64,000 nt of DNA from Trichopria drosophilae (lineage: Eukaryota; Arthropoda; Insecta; Hymenoptera; Diapriidae). Below, piece by piece: positions 52,236 through 63,739 of this stretch. Numbering within the stretch: position 1 is the stretch's first letter; every line of letters begins with the position of its first letter. A program made the position numbers and the translations under genes. The stretch covers positions 55,436,001 to 55,500,000 of the forward strand of contig CM059582.1 in assembly GCA_030407085.1 (NCBI GenBank), in the 5' to 3' direction. The notes beneath the pieces are model-generated. The model was not told the origin of the DNA. It did no database searches and saw only the letters and a program-made list of their open reading frames with translations.

Positions 52236-54573
52236 TCATGTCTGAAATTGATGTTTCGTGTCAAACACGGGCAATTGAGAACGGGACAGAAGTGTACTTC
52301 TTATGTATCCATCCCTGTTTTTAGATCCACACACTTTGCCTGCTGCTTCGGTAACTAACTTCACGCAGCGTTCTACAGCTTGCGTATGACATGGTAATTT
52401 ATCGAAGCCAATACATTGTTTTTGGTTCACTACATCTTTAAGAATATCTGGAGTGAACTTTGCCAACAGTGGAGGGGGTGTAACTGTGACAGATTCCCAG
52501 TCGATCAGAACAGTATAATCGGTCGCATAAAAGTTAATGTGTGGAATTTGGAAGACACGTGGAGTATCATTTTTACTATTTTCTTTTTGTGCTTTTAAAA
52601 TTTTCTCTAATGCGTTCTCTTTCATCCATTATCATTGAAAGCAAGAGATTTTCCGGATGTGCAAAAAATGCATTTCTTTGGATAACGGGATCAACTACTG
52701 CTTTCAAACTATTTGGCAAGTATCGTGAGGAATTAATAATTTCAAATACATGCCTTGGACCATCGACTATTGAAGATTTCGACTTAACTGCGAACCAGAA
52801 TGGTGAGTAGACTTTCAATATATATGTTACAATCTGAAGTAAACTTGCGGCGGGTTCGCTTGATAAAACATATAATCTCAAAATTCTATTTGCGGTGGTC
52901 AACCACCTAGCATGTGATAAAGGTCCAGGATCACGATTGGCAACATTAGGCGAACAAACACCTGAATGAATGCATTGGCAAATGTCATACAGATACTTCT
53001 GATCAGTACTGAGGTTGCTAGAATTAATTTCAGGAAGTATACACTCAATACACTGAAAGTTTACTATAGGTAAGTTTTCACATTTCTGAAGTTTCTTACC
53101 TATATCTCCATTGTAGGATTTGGGACCATCAGTTTTACCATCCAGGCGTTCGAACAAATGTCTTAAAGGTAATTCGTTGAAGTGCAAAAGGCAAATACTC
53201 CATTGCAATGGTCTATTGAGAATGAGCTCTATGTTGCGTATTGCTCCAGATTTCCATCCTGTATTAACGACTGTCCCGTCCGCACTAATAACGTTTAAGA
53301 TTAAATGATCGATGGAATTGTCATTAAGATAAGATATGATACTCTGTGCAATGCCGTTTCCACTGCCTAAGGTAGGAACAAGGTGACCTATGTAAGTAGA
53401 ATTCGGTTCACCAATAAGAGAGTAATGTTCTTCTTTAAACACTTTCCGAATTCGCTTATCGCCAATTTCTTGCATAAGTAGAGTGTTATCTTTTCTGCCG
53501 TCAAAGTATAATCCCTGAAACTCATGACATGTATGATTTTTAGAATGTTGTAATTCATCTCTTAACTTTTGTTTCTCACGACGTATTTTATTTTTATCAA
53601 CAATAAGTGTTTTGTTGTTTTCATTTACGATCCCAAGGTCGCTTAGAATACTAGAAACTAAAGCAGAAGTTGCACGATCTGATACTCTATATCTGTCGCT
53701 AGTAGCAGCTGTTCGTGGTAAATGAAGTCTCATTTGTGAGGTACAAGGTAATTGGACTGTAACCGATGTGGTCGCTGCAGTATAGTCGGTAACTTTATAA
53801 TCTTCACTTAAGGACTCGAGTGTATTGCATATTAGTGATTCAGATTCGTCATCAAAAATTTCTTCATCGGAAGAAACACAAACTTCATGCCCTGAGGGAT
53901 CTATAACTTCACGTGAACCGTGCGAAGAGTCTTCAAATCCACGTTTTCTTTCTCTTCTTTTATCCAATTCCTCACTTTCGGTTCTCATCATCTCAATTCT
54001 GGATGTTCTTTGATCATATAAAAACTTTCTCTGAATCGAAGGAATTTTCTTCTCTTTTTCACAATGGCAGTACATGGTAATCGGACAAACGCATCTTTCC
54101 GGTGACATATCACAGGAACAGTTAATGGTCATGACACATTTGCAAGCTGCCACATCGAAGAGTTTTTGTTTTGCATCTTCCACAAAATCGTTGTAGTTTC
54201 TTTTCAGGTGAGCCTTTTCTTTGTCTCTATTAAATGATTTTCTTTTAGTGTAATACGTATCATGAAATGTCTTTATCATTTTGACAATTCTTTGTAGAGA
54301 TAATGTAGGAATCGAAGCTTTCAGGTATAAAGTCTTCAACTGATTAGCAACATTTTCTGCAATGTCAGAGAAGCTTACTTTTTTGGAAGGTGCATTTGAC
54401 TCCATTGCCATTTCATATCGCACATGAAAACAACATTGAAGGACATCAGCATACGTTGGTAAAAAGTTGGAGTTGAATTCTTTCGGTGACCCAAATAAAG
54501 GGCAAGTAAAGTCTGATGAGCGGGTTACTATAGAAGAACAAGGTTTTCGCAATTGTACCTTTCCAGCATCCAT
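52236..54573 (-). pseudogene. Transposase-like protein of unplaced family (~780 aa)
   Basis: ATG 54573 starts MDAGKVQLRKPCSSIVTRSS. The N-terminal ~250 residues are Lys/Cys-rich with a cluster CKCVMTINCSCDM / CVCPITMYCHC (about residues 150-180), likely zinc-binding, followed by an acidic linker. The conserved half has NVISADGTVVNTGWKSGAIR, PLQWSICLLHFNELPLRHLF, LSTDQKYLYDIC, LSHARWLTTANRILRLYV and RNAFFAHPENLLLSMI. After a frameshift near 52590 it continues with NFYATDYTVLIDWES and PCHTQAVERCVKLV. I know these blocks from uncharacterised repeat proteins of many invertebrates. SADGT, C-x2-H and ARW resemble hAT/RNase-H-fold signatures, but I cannot name the superfamily. One frameshift makes it inactive; the upstream frame to 54702 is not needed. 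Confidence 0.72.
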
Positions 54574-55054
54574 GACAATGGAATAGATATATATTACAAG
54601 GAAATAAGGAAGATAAGATAAAGCGGTCTCACAGTAAATCACATTTGTGCAAAATTTTGTTGGCTGAGGGAATATACTATAGCAGTGCTGTATATAAAAC
54701 ACAGTACACGCAAAGCAAGTAAATAACGAAACTTTAAATAATATTTCACGTTATAAGTTATAGATATCAGTTCCAGCGACCTTTTAATGTACACAGGGAA
54801 ATCAATTTCTACAACGATAACGGTAGAGCCGCAGTCATAGCCGTGGCGATCTAGCGGCAATGATAGTAATTACATCGCAGATCTAAGTTAAATGTGCTGC
54901 TTAATGTTGCCGTCATTGAATCTCTCGACTCTTTTTCGCTTTCGTTGAAAATATGGATTTCTATTTATTGACCCTTTGAAAATGTATTTAATGCAATCAT
55001 AAACTATGACAGTTTATGTAATGAATCATTTTGTGAATAACTTTATGCTGAATA
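54574..55054. other. Upstream region of the transposon gene
   Basis: No coding signal; presumed promoter side of the minus-strand gene. Confidence 0.4.
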
Positions 55055-55389
55055 CAGTAGAGCCTCGATATATTTGCCCGATCGGTTCGTCGCTTTCCCC
55101 TCGCGCCTCGTTCTATTTACCAAACGCAGGGGAGCGTCGCTTCTCCCACACCAGTCAATCACGTGACGAGCTTCGCTTTCATTGGCTCGTGGAAAGACCG
55201 CGGCGGCGTCGAATTTAATCGCGGCGGCCGCGGATTCGCCCTGAGCAGACGTAGACACGCCCTTACTGAGACGGCAGCCCGCATGGTGGAGAAAAAGGAA
55301 AGCGACCACAGGCAAATATAACGGGGCGAAAGCGGGCAAATATGCTGGGACGCAAATATACCGGGGGCAAATATACCGGGGCTCTACTG
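55055..55389. mobile_element. TA-flanked MITE with GCAAATATA subrepeats
   Basis: 335 bp between TA dinucleotides, starting CAGTAGAGCCTCG and ending CGGGGCTCTACTG. Near the right end GCAAATATA with a CCGGGG-type spacer repeats four times (about 55310-55378); near the left end the same words appear inverted once. It has no gene. It lies in the upstream region of the long-TIR transposon gene. Confidence 0.75.
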
Positions 55390-55664
55390 TACACCGTTAT
55401 TTGATAAACGTTTTCAAAAATGTTAGTGAAATGTCTGTAATAGTAACGATATAAATTCAATTACGAGCAGTAATATTTATCTTTCACGAATGCAAAGCGA
55501 TATTGGTTAAAAACGAAAAAGATATGTCACTAAATCAAGAAGATATTAATACATATCAATAATGAAATAGATGTGTCAGAAACAAATGAACGTGGATGAA
55601 TATTTGATAGGTTTTAAACTTTCCTACGGTATAAATAAAATATATATGCCAAATACAATTTTCA

Positions 55665-56235
55665 GAAGAATTTGTACATAAACGAATATTTTTTTTTCGA
55701 CAATAGTTTTTTTTCCGAATACTGAAATATATCCGAGGGATCGATAGTTAAGAAAATATGGATTTTTTAAGAATTCTAATAAACATGTGCGATATTCAAT
55801 GGGCTGTCAGTGAACAAAAAAAATTTCGTTTTTTGTACAAGCTATATTGTACAAAGTCGTATGATTTTGTCCGTAAAAATTGTAGATGATAATTCAAAAA
55901 GGTTGTTATCTTATGTAATTTTTCTTGAAAATAACTTCTAGAAGTTATTTTTTTAATTAAATATTATTAAAATTTTTTTATTAATTTATTAAATATTATT
56001 AAAATTAAAATTTATTAAATTATTAAATACAGAATTCTCTATTTAAAGTTTTGGGCTTCAGATTCACTTCCTAATACTGTAATCAATGAGGGGGCATTTT
56101 ACGTGGAAAGCCTTCTTCTGTCCAAAATTTCTTGGGCGAAAATTTTAAGATGTGCTTGAACAAAGTTACTGTGACATGAAGAGGACAATTTTCAAATTTT
56201 TCATTTTTGAGTAAAAATAGACTGATATTCAGTAC
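55665..56235 (-). repeat. Right inverted repeat arm
   Basis: See left arm. The outer end is lost at the junction with the LINE. Confidence 0.8.
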
Positions 56236-57076
56236 ATAATTAAGTTGAACAGGGTCAAGGTGGCCAGCCACGAGTCTACGCCTGCAGTTCTAAGTATAGA
56301 TTGTACAGCGGCCGAGGCCCTCGTTGCTCTGTCTACCGCGTCCTTAACCACTAATCTGCCGACTGTCGAAGCAGGTACAATGATACCTAGATACCTAACA
56401 CTGGGAATGACTGCTATAGGCATGTGCCTATAATAAAACCCGGTATCGCTCGAACTTGTACGGCCCGCCCGTTTAAATATAACAATTTGAGTTTTTTCCG
56501 TATGCACCGTAAAGCCGTTAATTTCACAATAGCGAGATAGTATCGTCAGTTTCTTACGCAGATCCGCTGGAGAGTACGCAAATAGGATCATGTCGTCCGC
56601 ATACAGGAGCATGAGTAGATCGTATCTCAGGGCGAGATCTACTCCTCTGCAGCCGTTTTGTCTAAAAAAGGTCACAATGTCCGAAAGATATAATATGAAC
56701 AGCAGAGGACTGAGGATCTCGCCCTGGAGAACCCCCTCAGATACCCCCACCTCCTCCGAAGAACCCGGTTGCCACATCATATAGCGCTTTCACAAGTCTT
56801 ATCAACTTGGGGCTGACTCCTAGCTATTATTAGCAATAGCCAGTCACTGGTTAAAGCTCGGTAAAATTCTCCTGAAATGCCATCGTGACCCGGTGTCTTT
56901 TTTAAGCGGAGGTTTCGGACAACTCTTGAAAGTTCGTCGTAAGTAAAGGATGCATCCAAAGCAGGATCGAGCATACCGTAAAATGTTAATTGGATAGGAA
57001 TCTTAGGTGGATACACATCTCGGAGGAAAGCACCCCATCTGCTTGTGGAAATGTCCTCCGCGTGTTCAGCCCTCAC
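56236..57076 (-). pseudogene. LINE RT fragment
   Basis: One frame (57076-56777) has LTFYGMLDPALDASFTYDEL and LRLKKTPGHDGISGEFYRAL, the opening RT block. The next (56780-56236) has GVSEGVLQGEILSPLLFILY, the catalytic LYADDMILFAYSPADLRKKL and TEKTQIVIFKRAGR, ending at LTLFN. The segment between (fingers with QAGFR.GRG and the first Asp block) is missing, so it is inactive. Confidence 0.82.
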
Positions 57077-57404
57077 TCTGTACCTTCTAACAGTCTTTCA
57101 TGCACGCACATGAGGCCGCCGCATATACAGGGTGCGAGGGTACGATCCGAACATAGGGCATGCCATGTTAAAGGTAGAGCGTTCCTGATTGGCCAGTTCC
57201 TGCCCGTACGGTTCTCCCATTGGCCGCGAGAGAGCATGGAATGACTGAACCTCGAGATGAGATATGGGGTCCGAATTTGCAAAAGTTCTCTCGGATTCTC
57301 TTGTGACCAATATCTATAATTCTGCCGATTTGACGACGACTTGGCAAAAAAAGTGCCAATTAATTTAATTTAATTTTGGACCCAATATCCCATAAAAGTT
57401 AATG

Positions 57405-57986
57405 TTTGATTGGGAATTGTTGGTTCGACAATCATCGGACCTGTCTTCATTTTAGACAATCTGAATGGCGAAATGTATGTAGAGATGTTGGTAGAAGTTG
57501 TCACACCAACGCTTAAACGCATGGAACAAATGAGTACCATATGTTTCTAATTGTATTTATTTTTATGTAGAGAGATCTTATAGCTGTTTATTATTTTAAA
57601 TAAGTAACTAAATAAATTGAACAAACTCCAGGAGGGTCAGCAGATATGGTTCCAGCAGGATGGTGCCCCTCCTCATCGGATTAGAGCGGTGACGGAGCAT
57701 CTTAATGCAAATTTTCCAGGACGTTGGATAGGCCGCCATGGACCGGTGCAATGGCCAGCAAGATCGCCAGATCTGACACCGCTGGATTTTTTTATGGGGG
57801 GTTGTTGAAGACGAACTGTACAAGAGATCTCCTGTCAATGCAGCCCAAGAATTGCAGGAAACAATAATAGAGATAGTACAGACTATTACAGCCAATATGC
57901 TTTTAAGGGTTCAAGATGAATTTAAAGATCGCCTTGCACACTGTACAGCTGTTGCCGGTGGCCATTTTGAGCATTTCTTAAATTAA
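57405..57986 (+). pseudogene. Tc1/mariner transposase remnant
   Basis: It starts within the catalytic domain: GIVGSTIIGPVFILDNLNGE (about 57415-57475) is the block after the first catalytic Asp. A break of ~70 bp follows. Then IWFQQDGAPPHRIRAVTEHL with the second Asp (57645-57705) and WPARSPDLTPLDFF with the third acidic residue about 36 positions on. A single-base shift at about 57800 separates this from VEDELYKRSPVNAAQELQET and GGHFEHFLN at 57986. The N-terminal HTH DNA-binding region is missing. The copy is non-autonomous, but its TIRs could still be mobilised. Confidence 0.8.
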
Positions 57987-59132
57987 TTTTATTAAAAAAA
58001 CATACCGAGTTATTTTTAAAATATTTTATTTTTGTTAAATAGTAATAAAAGACAGTTCATCATACATAGTACACTTGAGTTATTTTATTACCCAAATTCC
58101 AATTGTACAAAATTTTATTGAGTGCAAAACAAAATTCAGAATTCAGAATTCAGAAATACAGAATACATGCTTTACTCAAAGAGGACGTATGTTCTAAAAT
58201 ATACGATTTAATATGTACTTCGAATATCCACAATCTGAAAAAATACGTTACACAAATTCGAATATAAAACGGTTCAAGTAACATTTATCACAGACTAAAC
58301 AGCGTAAAAATATTCTACATTACAGTTATATATTGCACCCGTTATTAAAATTTGCTACCAAGGTTACTAAAGAAACAAACTGTGAAGAATTGTAAACAGC
58401 ACGATAGTAAGAGGTTATGTACCATACATTCACATTTTCAGTTCAATAATGACGCTTATAAAAGGCAGATCCCAGACGAAAAACAAGCATGTGTCAAAAT
58501 GTTAGTGCACTCACATTTACATCAACAGGTACTTTGGTAAGCATATCTAAACGGATACTTAGAAATCGCAAACTTGCAGGTCAGAGCACTTGAGACGATT
58601 CAAAGTAATAAAAACCACATTTAAATCCTGTAACATTGCTTAACTTCAGGTTCACTGTCGACAAATAGAATACAAATATTCCGCTGAGTGAATGTTTCTT
58701 GAAAATTTGTCGAATCCATTTTTTACAATAAACAGCCATCTAGTATTGACATCATTGACAGAAACGATGGCAACTTTCCGAATCAGTTGACTGTTCCTCT
58801 TTAAATCTAATACAATGGAAAAACAGCCCACAAAGTATCGCATTCTTAAATATTATTTTTTCAAGACAGAATAAATCACAGTTTCGATACTTATCTAACT
58901 AGATGACAATGAGCGGCACCCAGTAATAATTGACCACAGCAGGAAATTACGAACGGTGAATGATGGATAAAAACTTGCCAGGTTAAATAGAAGTATCGAT
59001 GCCGAATTTTTCTAAACAAAAATTCGCTTAGAATCAATCAATGTTTACTTCACGAACGAAGTTTCGTGACTTCTAGTCCTTCAAGTTGAATTATTGAATT
59101 TAACTACTGAACAGTGAAGGCAGTACTCGCAT
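57987..59132. other. Mariner interior without gene
   Basis: AT-rich; the plus frame at 58352-58540 and minus frame at 58652-58843 have no recognised domain. Confidence 0.45.
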
Positions 59133-59307
59133 CTCTAGTTTCAGTCATTCCATGCTCTCTCGCGGCCAATGGGAGACCGTACGGTCTGGAACTGGCCAAT
59201 CAGGAACGCTCTACCTTTAACATGGCATCCCCTATGTTCGAATCGCACGCACGCACCCTGTATAGTGTCACGTAACCACACTGAGATGCTAGTAGTCGAG
59301 TTAGCGT

Positions 59308-60109
59308 CTACGGTAGAGGGGAGGATCGGCGTTGGACCCAGCAATTCACGTAATAAGGTGGCTTTATCCTGACGCCAGCGTAACCTATCGTATTCGTGAG
59401 GTTGTTAAGTGTATCTATCGGGACGCTGGCGTCATTGATTAAGTGTAGAAAATTGCTGGAAACCAACACCAGATCCACACAACTAAACCCGTTCGAGTCT
59501 AGAAAAGTGTGGTTAGCCGGGTAGTCTCCCGGCGCACGGCCATTGATTACAACCAGACCATTTGCAGTTATAAAGTCTCGTAGTTGCGAGCCCCGTGGCG
59601 ATAAAAACAAGTCATACGAGGCGCGTCGTGGGTAGAGATTCGTTCCATCCAGGACGTCAGGATCAATATTATCTGCATCACCGATTCTAGCATTGAAATC
59701 GCCGCCTAGAACATTTGACTATTTTGCTTCGTCGATAACATTGTATCCAGGACGTCTTGGAGGCCCGTCAAGTCCGAATTTATGTTTGCTGTTGGACTAA
59801 AGTGTACATTAAAAACAATCACATTCACAGGTTTACATTTAAGTTTAAGTAGATTAAAATTCGGCGATATATTAATCGTCGCTCAGACAAATCGGCATGA
59901 ACAGCAGTGAAGGGGCCGCCAGAGGCGCGGTCCACTCGATGTTGTCTTACAGCAGAAGCCGAAGTGATTGAGTAACTCTTTAGTGAGCTTGGCAAACATT
60001 GCGATGATGGATTAAGTGCCCAAGTTTCAGTGTCGCATAACGTTGAAGGTAGATTCGCTGACTGAATATTACCGAGATACGATAATCCATGAAGGTTCCA
60101 AAATACCAT
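59308..60109 (-). pseudogene. LINE endonuclease fragment
   Basis: VFWNLHGLSYLGNI starts the domain and DTETWALN is the Glu box. After frame breaks, LRDFITANGLVVINGRAPGD and FLDSNGFSCVDLVLVSSNFL match the same blocks in the intact LINE (MRSNNFVLINGRSLSD, FLGSNGFSIVDLVWVS). The SDH end of the domain is lost towards the mariner. Confidence 0.75.
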
Positions 60110-60195
60110 GTTGGTAGGCGGTGTGAAATACTTCGGGTCAGGCTGGACGGATCATTGACTTAGAGGTGTCCCCCTAGCTTTCGCATTGCCTTGGG

Positions 60196-60570
60196 CTAAT
60201 GCTGCCCATTTTTTGACTCCCAGGAGGTTGTCGGTTCGGTCTCCATCAAAGATGAGACGGTGACATGGCCTTTCCCAGGTCCGGTGGTAGGGACAAAGGC
60301 CTTGGATGAGTCATCCAATCTGTGCCATTTTCCGTCTATCGAATACTTAAGGTGTCCTATCTTGACTCGTTTGCCTTCCTTCCGCAGATTCCGAGCGATG
60401 GTCCTGAGTTCGTGTGGTCCGTTGAATGAGTCTTGGTTGGTTCTTTTCCTATTGGTGGCGAAGTAGGTTTTTATAGAGGTGCCTGAATCCGGCGTATGTC
60501 GCTGCCAGGTTTGCGCCTTCGGACACCTGCCGGGTTTCTGACCCTTATCAGAATTCACCTGCTCCGTCAC
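60196..60570 (-). pseudogene. LINE ORF1 C-terminal fragment
   Basis: A basic frame with ELRTIARNLRKEGKRVKIGH and DGKWHRLDDSSKAF. It aligns by pattern with the C-terminal module of the intact LINE's ORF1 (REARRKA...RRGRSVFLGNKRLSWSDELQEF, compared in pieces) and lies just upstream of the endonuclease fragment in the expected order. No coiled coil remains. Confidence 0.55.
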
Positions 60571-60760
60571 ACGTCAGCAGCAGAAAAAACAGAGGAAGAA
60601 GATCCAAAGAGCTTGGGATCTTTATCCTGAAATCGCCTCGTATTTCGAGTTCGCCCCTGGTTTGTGTGCCAGGATTAAAGATTACTAGGACGAACACGTT
60701 CGCCCCTGGTTTGTGTCTAAGGTGTGCGGTTTGTAAGAGCGACAAGTAGATGGCGTCCTG

Positions 60761-60787
60761 TATATATATATATATATATATATATAT
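60761..60787. repeat. (TA)n microsatellite
   Basis: About 13 TA units, ending ATCTATG. Confidence 0.9.
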
Positions 60788-62640
60788 CTATGTTTCCCAC
60801 TACTCACTATTTGTCCCTAGATTGAACTTTGCCCCTTGCTGCTAGGCTCGATCTAATTGCCGAGTTTGTCCCCCCGCAGGAGACTTGTGGAAGAGAGCGG
60901 AGCGGGTAACTCCGTCCGCAATGGAAGAGGGAGGGGTCGAAGTGCCCGAACTCGAAGAGGAGCAATGCTTTTGAAAGATCCGCTTCTCTTAGCAAGTTTT
61001 GAGAATTGACGAACTCACGGACCAGCTCGTTCGGCGATGTCAAGCCCCTGCCGGCGGATTCTACACGGGGGAGCGTTACGACGTGCTGTGTCCGTCCGGT
61101 AGTAACCGCAATGAGGGTTGGCCTCTAGCGGGCCGTGGCAACGTTAGAAAGGTTCTCTGAACCAACAGAAGCATCAAGGCAGGCAGCTTGTTGCTAATGA
61201 TTTTGGGAGCTGTATTGTTGTATATCTTTTTAAAGTGTGCACAACCAGCGGTGCTGGCGCATCACTCAAATTTGGCCCCATCCCCCGTGGGGGGGGGGGG
61301 TGCCGCCTTGAACCCGCAAGGGAGGGAAGGTACCTTAAATAAACATATTCGACTGCCGAGTTTGTCCCTGGTTCATGTCCACGTAATGACGTTTGCGGAG
61401 ACCGCCAGTAGATTGCAGCGCGGAACTGTTCCAAAATAAGTTGTCGCCGTAGCCACTGGGAAACGGCTCACGGATTACCTTAGAGATGTCGCCACGAATA
61501 TCAATTCTTCAATTATGATTAGCACGTGTGCAAGAATGTTCTCGAAGTAAAATAAATAACTGTCATGTTGCTCAGAATTATTCCAAAAGACACTACAGAA
61601 CTGCACGCACAATTAACAAAGTATATGAGCCGTGCGAAAAAAAGTAGCCGTGTCACTATTCGCCTGAGATTTTCCACTTTTTTTTTACTAGTCGTCTGCA
61701 AAACGATAATTATTTGGCTAACCGATAACTGCGAAATTAGCATAATACTGGTAGAAACACGTGTGTTCACAACGAACGCCAAAAGCGCACTATATGTTCT
61801 CATGGTTCCCAACTCGAGCTTCTACGTCGAGCTACTAGGTTCGTGGATTGAACGAACTACTGTCTGCGTAAAAGAAATTAATACCAAAAACCATACAAAA
61901 AAAATTCAAATACCCGGGATTGTTCCGAACACGATATCAACCGTGTTCGATGCAAGTGGACGTGCAATAAAAAAAATGGAGTTCTAGCTTCCACGCACCG
62001 AACCCTATGGTTCCGTAAATAAACAACCAAAAAAAAGTCAACTCGGAATAATCCAAATCCAAAATTTTATACTTCAAATAACATCGAAAATTATCTGTAA
62101 TATTCGATAAGGAATTGACGGATACACTTTTGCAAACCGAAAAAGATACGGGGGCGTAGGTAGCAACGGGGAAATAAAACGTTATTTTCACTCGAAAATT
62201 GTTCGAGTCGCTTCACTGGTACCTGCAACGTACGAAAAATACCACTTCTACATATTATGAGAACATATGTCATATATTTATGAGCTGTCACCATAACTCT
62301 TACATGCTAATTGAGGACCATAATCCGCAGAATGGGTCTCGGGACTCTACACCGTCGGTACCTGCGCCTTCCCGGCCTGGTGCTGTCTCGTTCAAAACGC
62401 GGGATGTACCACAGCCACGACAGGCAGGTACACTCGACCCGCACAATCGTGATGATTTATTTTCGCGACAGTTGGACCCCTCCCGCCCGATAGTGACCGG
62501 TCAACGTCCCTCTCGTCGCTCTAATGCGTATAGCTTGCACGTCCACTTTCCGGCCAATTTGACGTATAACATGTCCCTTCTTCAACCCCCCTATAACAGT
62601 ACACGGCTTGGCTACACCACTCCTCGCACCGAGCGGACGG
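60788..62640. other. Region upstream of the Gypsy gag, no firm gene
   Basis: Holds a G-run (61289-61300) and an open plus frame at 61565-61987 with a hydrophobic stretch (FSTFFLLVVCKTIIIWL) but no family. The Gypsy LTR and leader are expected here, but with one end in view I cannot place the LTR. The frame from 62199 is proline/arginine-rich and may be the start of gag. Confidence 0.4.
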
Positions 62641-63022
62641 TAATGTGTCAACGGCTGGTGGGTCATTTAACACCAGCCTCTCGATTTCTGGTATCCGATG
62701 GCATAAAGCTGCCATTGAACATTGGAGGACACATGGCCCACGCTATTCTGGCGAAGTGGGGGAAGACGCGGACGAGTTTCTCATCAAACTTATTGAGTAC
62801 GTCACCAGTCAAGATTTGACGGAGGAGGACCTCCTGCGCGCTCTACCTGAGGCGTTTAAGGCATCGGCCCTCAACTGGTACAGAGTTGAGAAATCGAGCT
62901 GGAATACATATCCAGGTTTCGTTCGTTATTTCCGCGACGCGTTTGGTCAGCGCCATCGGGAGGCCAGTATCAAGAGGGAGATCACCTTGCGCACTCAAGG
63001 GAGCCCATTCGAGAATTTTTAG
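62641..63022 (+). pseudogene. Gypsy gag (Retrotrans_gag-type) fragment
   Basis: After a frame switch near 62740 the plus strand reads EVGEDADEFLIKLIEYVTSQ, LLRALPEAFKASALNWYR and WNTYPGFVRYFRDAFGQRHR. The ALNWYR and W..F...F..F pattern is the capsid signature of Gypsy gag. A stop at 63020 precedes about 130 bp with no frame. Confidence 0.8.
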
Positions 63023-63149
63023 TATTCCTGCGTAGCCTCTTTAATTTTTTGACGTTTCCCCCGCCCCGTTTGCGAACGTAAAAGGTCGGGAAACTGTTAG
63101 AGGAGGGAAGGGAACCCCTAGACCCCCGCAGAACCTCCATCCTCGACTC

Positions 63150-63600
63150 CCACTCCGTTGCGTTGTGCGGTTAATGGAGGTGACTATAAAGAGTCCGCTT
63201 CTACATGGCATAAGCCCTTTGTGTCAAGTAAATCGTTCCAGTTAATCGATTCCTGCGATTCCGACCAGTGGACATTAGATTCGGATCCCCGTCCCCACGG
63301 CCGCCTAGTTTTGAACGGAAAAGTTATTAGGGTTCTCGTTGATACTGGAGCCTCACGGTCGTATTTAGGTCTCGCGTGTTACGAGGTCGTTTCATACTTT
63401 ATGAGGTCAAGAGCAAGTTAGAGTCGCGAACGGCGCGCTAATTCACCTAGATAGTGTCGTTACTCTTGCAATTACAGTCGACAGTCAAACTAAGAATTTT
63501 GAGATAAGAGTTGCTCCCCTCCACTATGCATGCGTGTTGGGGATGGACTTCACGCGCTTATTCGGTCTTAAGATAGATACAGATAATAATGCGTGGTTTA
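63150..63600 (+). pseudogene. Gypsy aspartic protease
   Basis: GRLVLNGKVIRVLVDTGASR (63298-63357) holds the active VDTGAS. A stop at 63419 is followed, in another frame, by YACVLGMDFTRLFGLKID (63526-63579), the closing GMDF block of retropepsins. Confidence 0.82.
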
Positions 63601-63739
63601 GCCGCGAAGGCACTCTACATTCGCTAAACGACGCTAGTATTTCGGTTACCGCCTACGCAGTACATGACTGCGCTGGCTTGTTTGCCCCCACCCAGGAAGC
63701 CGCCCCACGATTAAGGAAGCTTCTCGATCAGTTTTATCC

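Larger units (their letters stand above)
51001..56235 (-). mobile_element. Long-TIR DNA transposon, unplaced family
   Basis: Inverted repeats at about 51300-51812 and 55665-56235 frame a minus-strand gene of ~780 codons. The left repeat probably starts near 51001 (TAGGGTGGGACGAAAATGG), but its outer ~300 bp has no partner on the right because the right end abuts the LINE at 56235. The right end is therefore truncated and no target duplication can be read. The right arm carries an extra ~90-bp AT block (about 55945-56035). Confidence 0.78.
57128..59260 (+). mobile_element. Tc1/mariner-type transposon with ~130-bp TIRs
   Basis: 2133 bp between TA dinucleotides. The tips are CAGGGTGCG and inverse; the repeats run about 57128-57258 and 59133-59260 with roughly 90% match by eye. 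A plus-strand DDE_3-type transposase remnant sits in the left half; about 1.1 kb to its right has no gene. Confidence 0.88.
56236..60570 (-). mobile_element. Decayed LINE related to the intact copy, split by a mariner
   Basis: Minus-strand pieces in the right order: ORF1 end (60570-60196), endonuclease (60109-59308), RT (57076-56236). The blocks match the intact LINE at 10457-15451 (for example GVLQGEILSPLLF, LLMLLYADDMILFAYSPADL). The Tc1/mariner element lies between endonuclease and RT, but about 300 residues are also missing, so a deletion accompanies or predates it. The downstream third of ORF2 is absent at 56236. Confidence 0.8.

Noticed and set aside
61565..61987. 140-residue frame with a hydrophobic stretch (possible membrane protein or env)
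   Set aside because: No signal peptide at the start, no family pattern, and it lies in what is probably Gypsy LTR/leader sequence.
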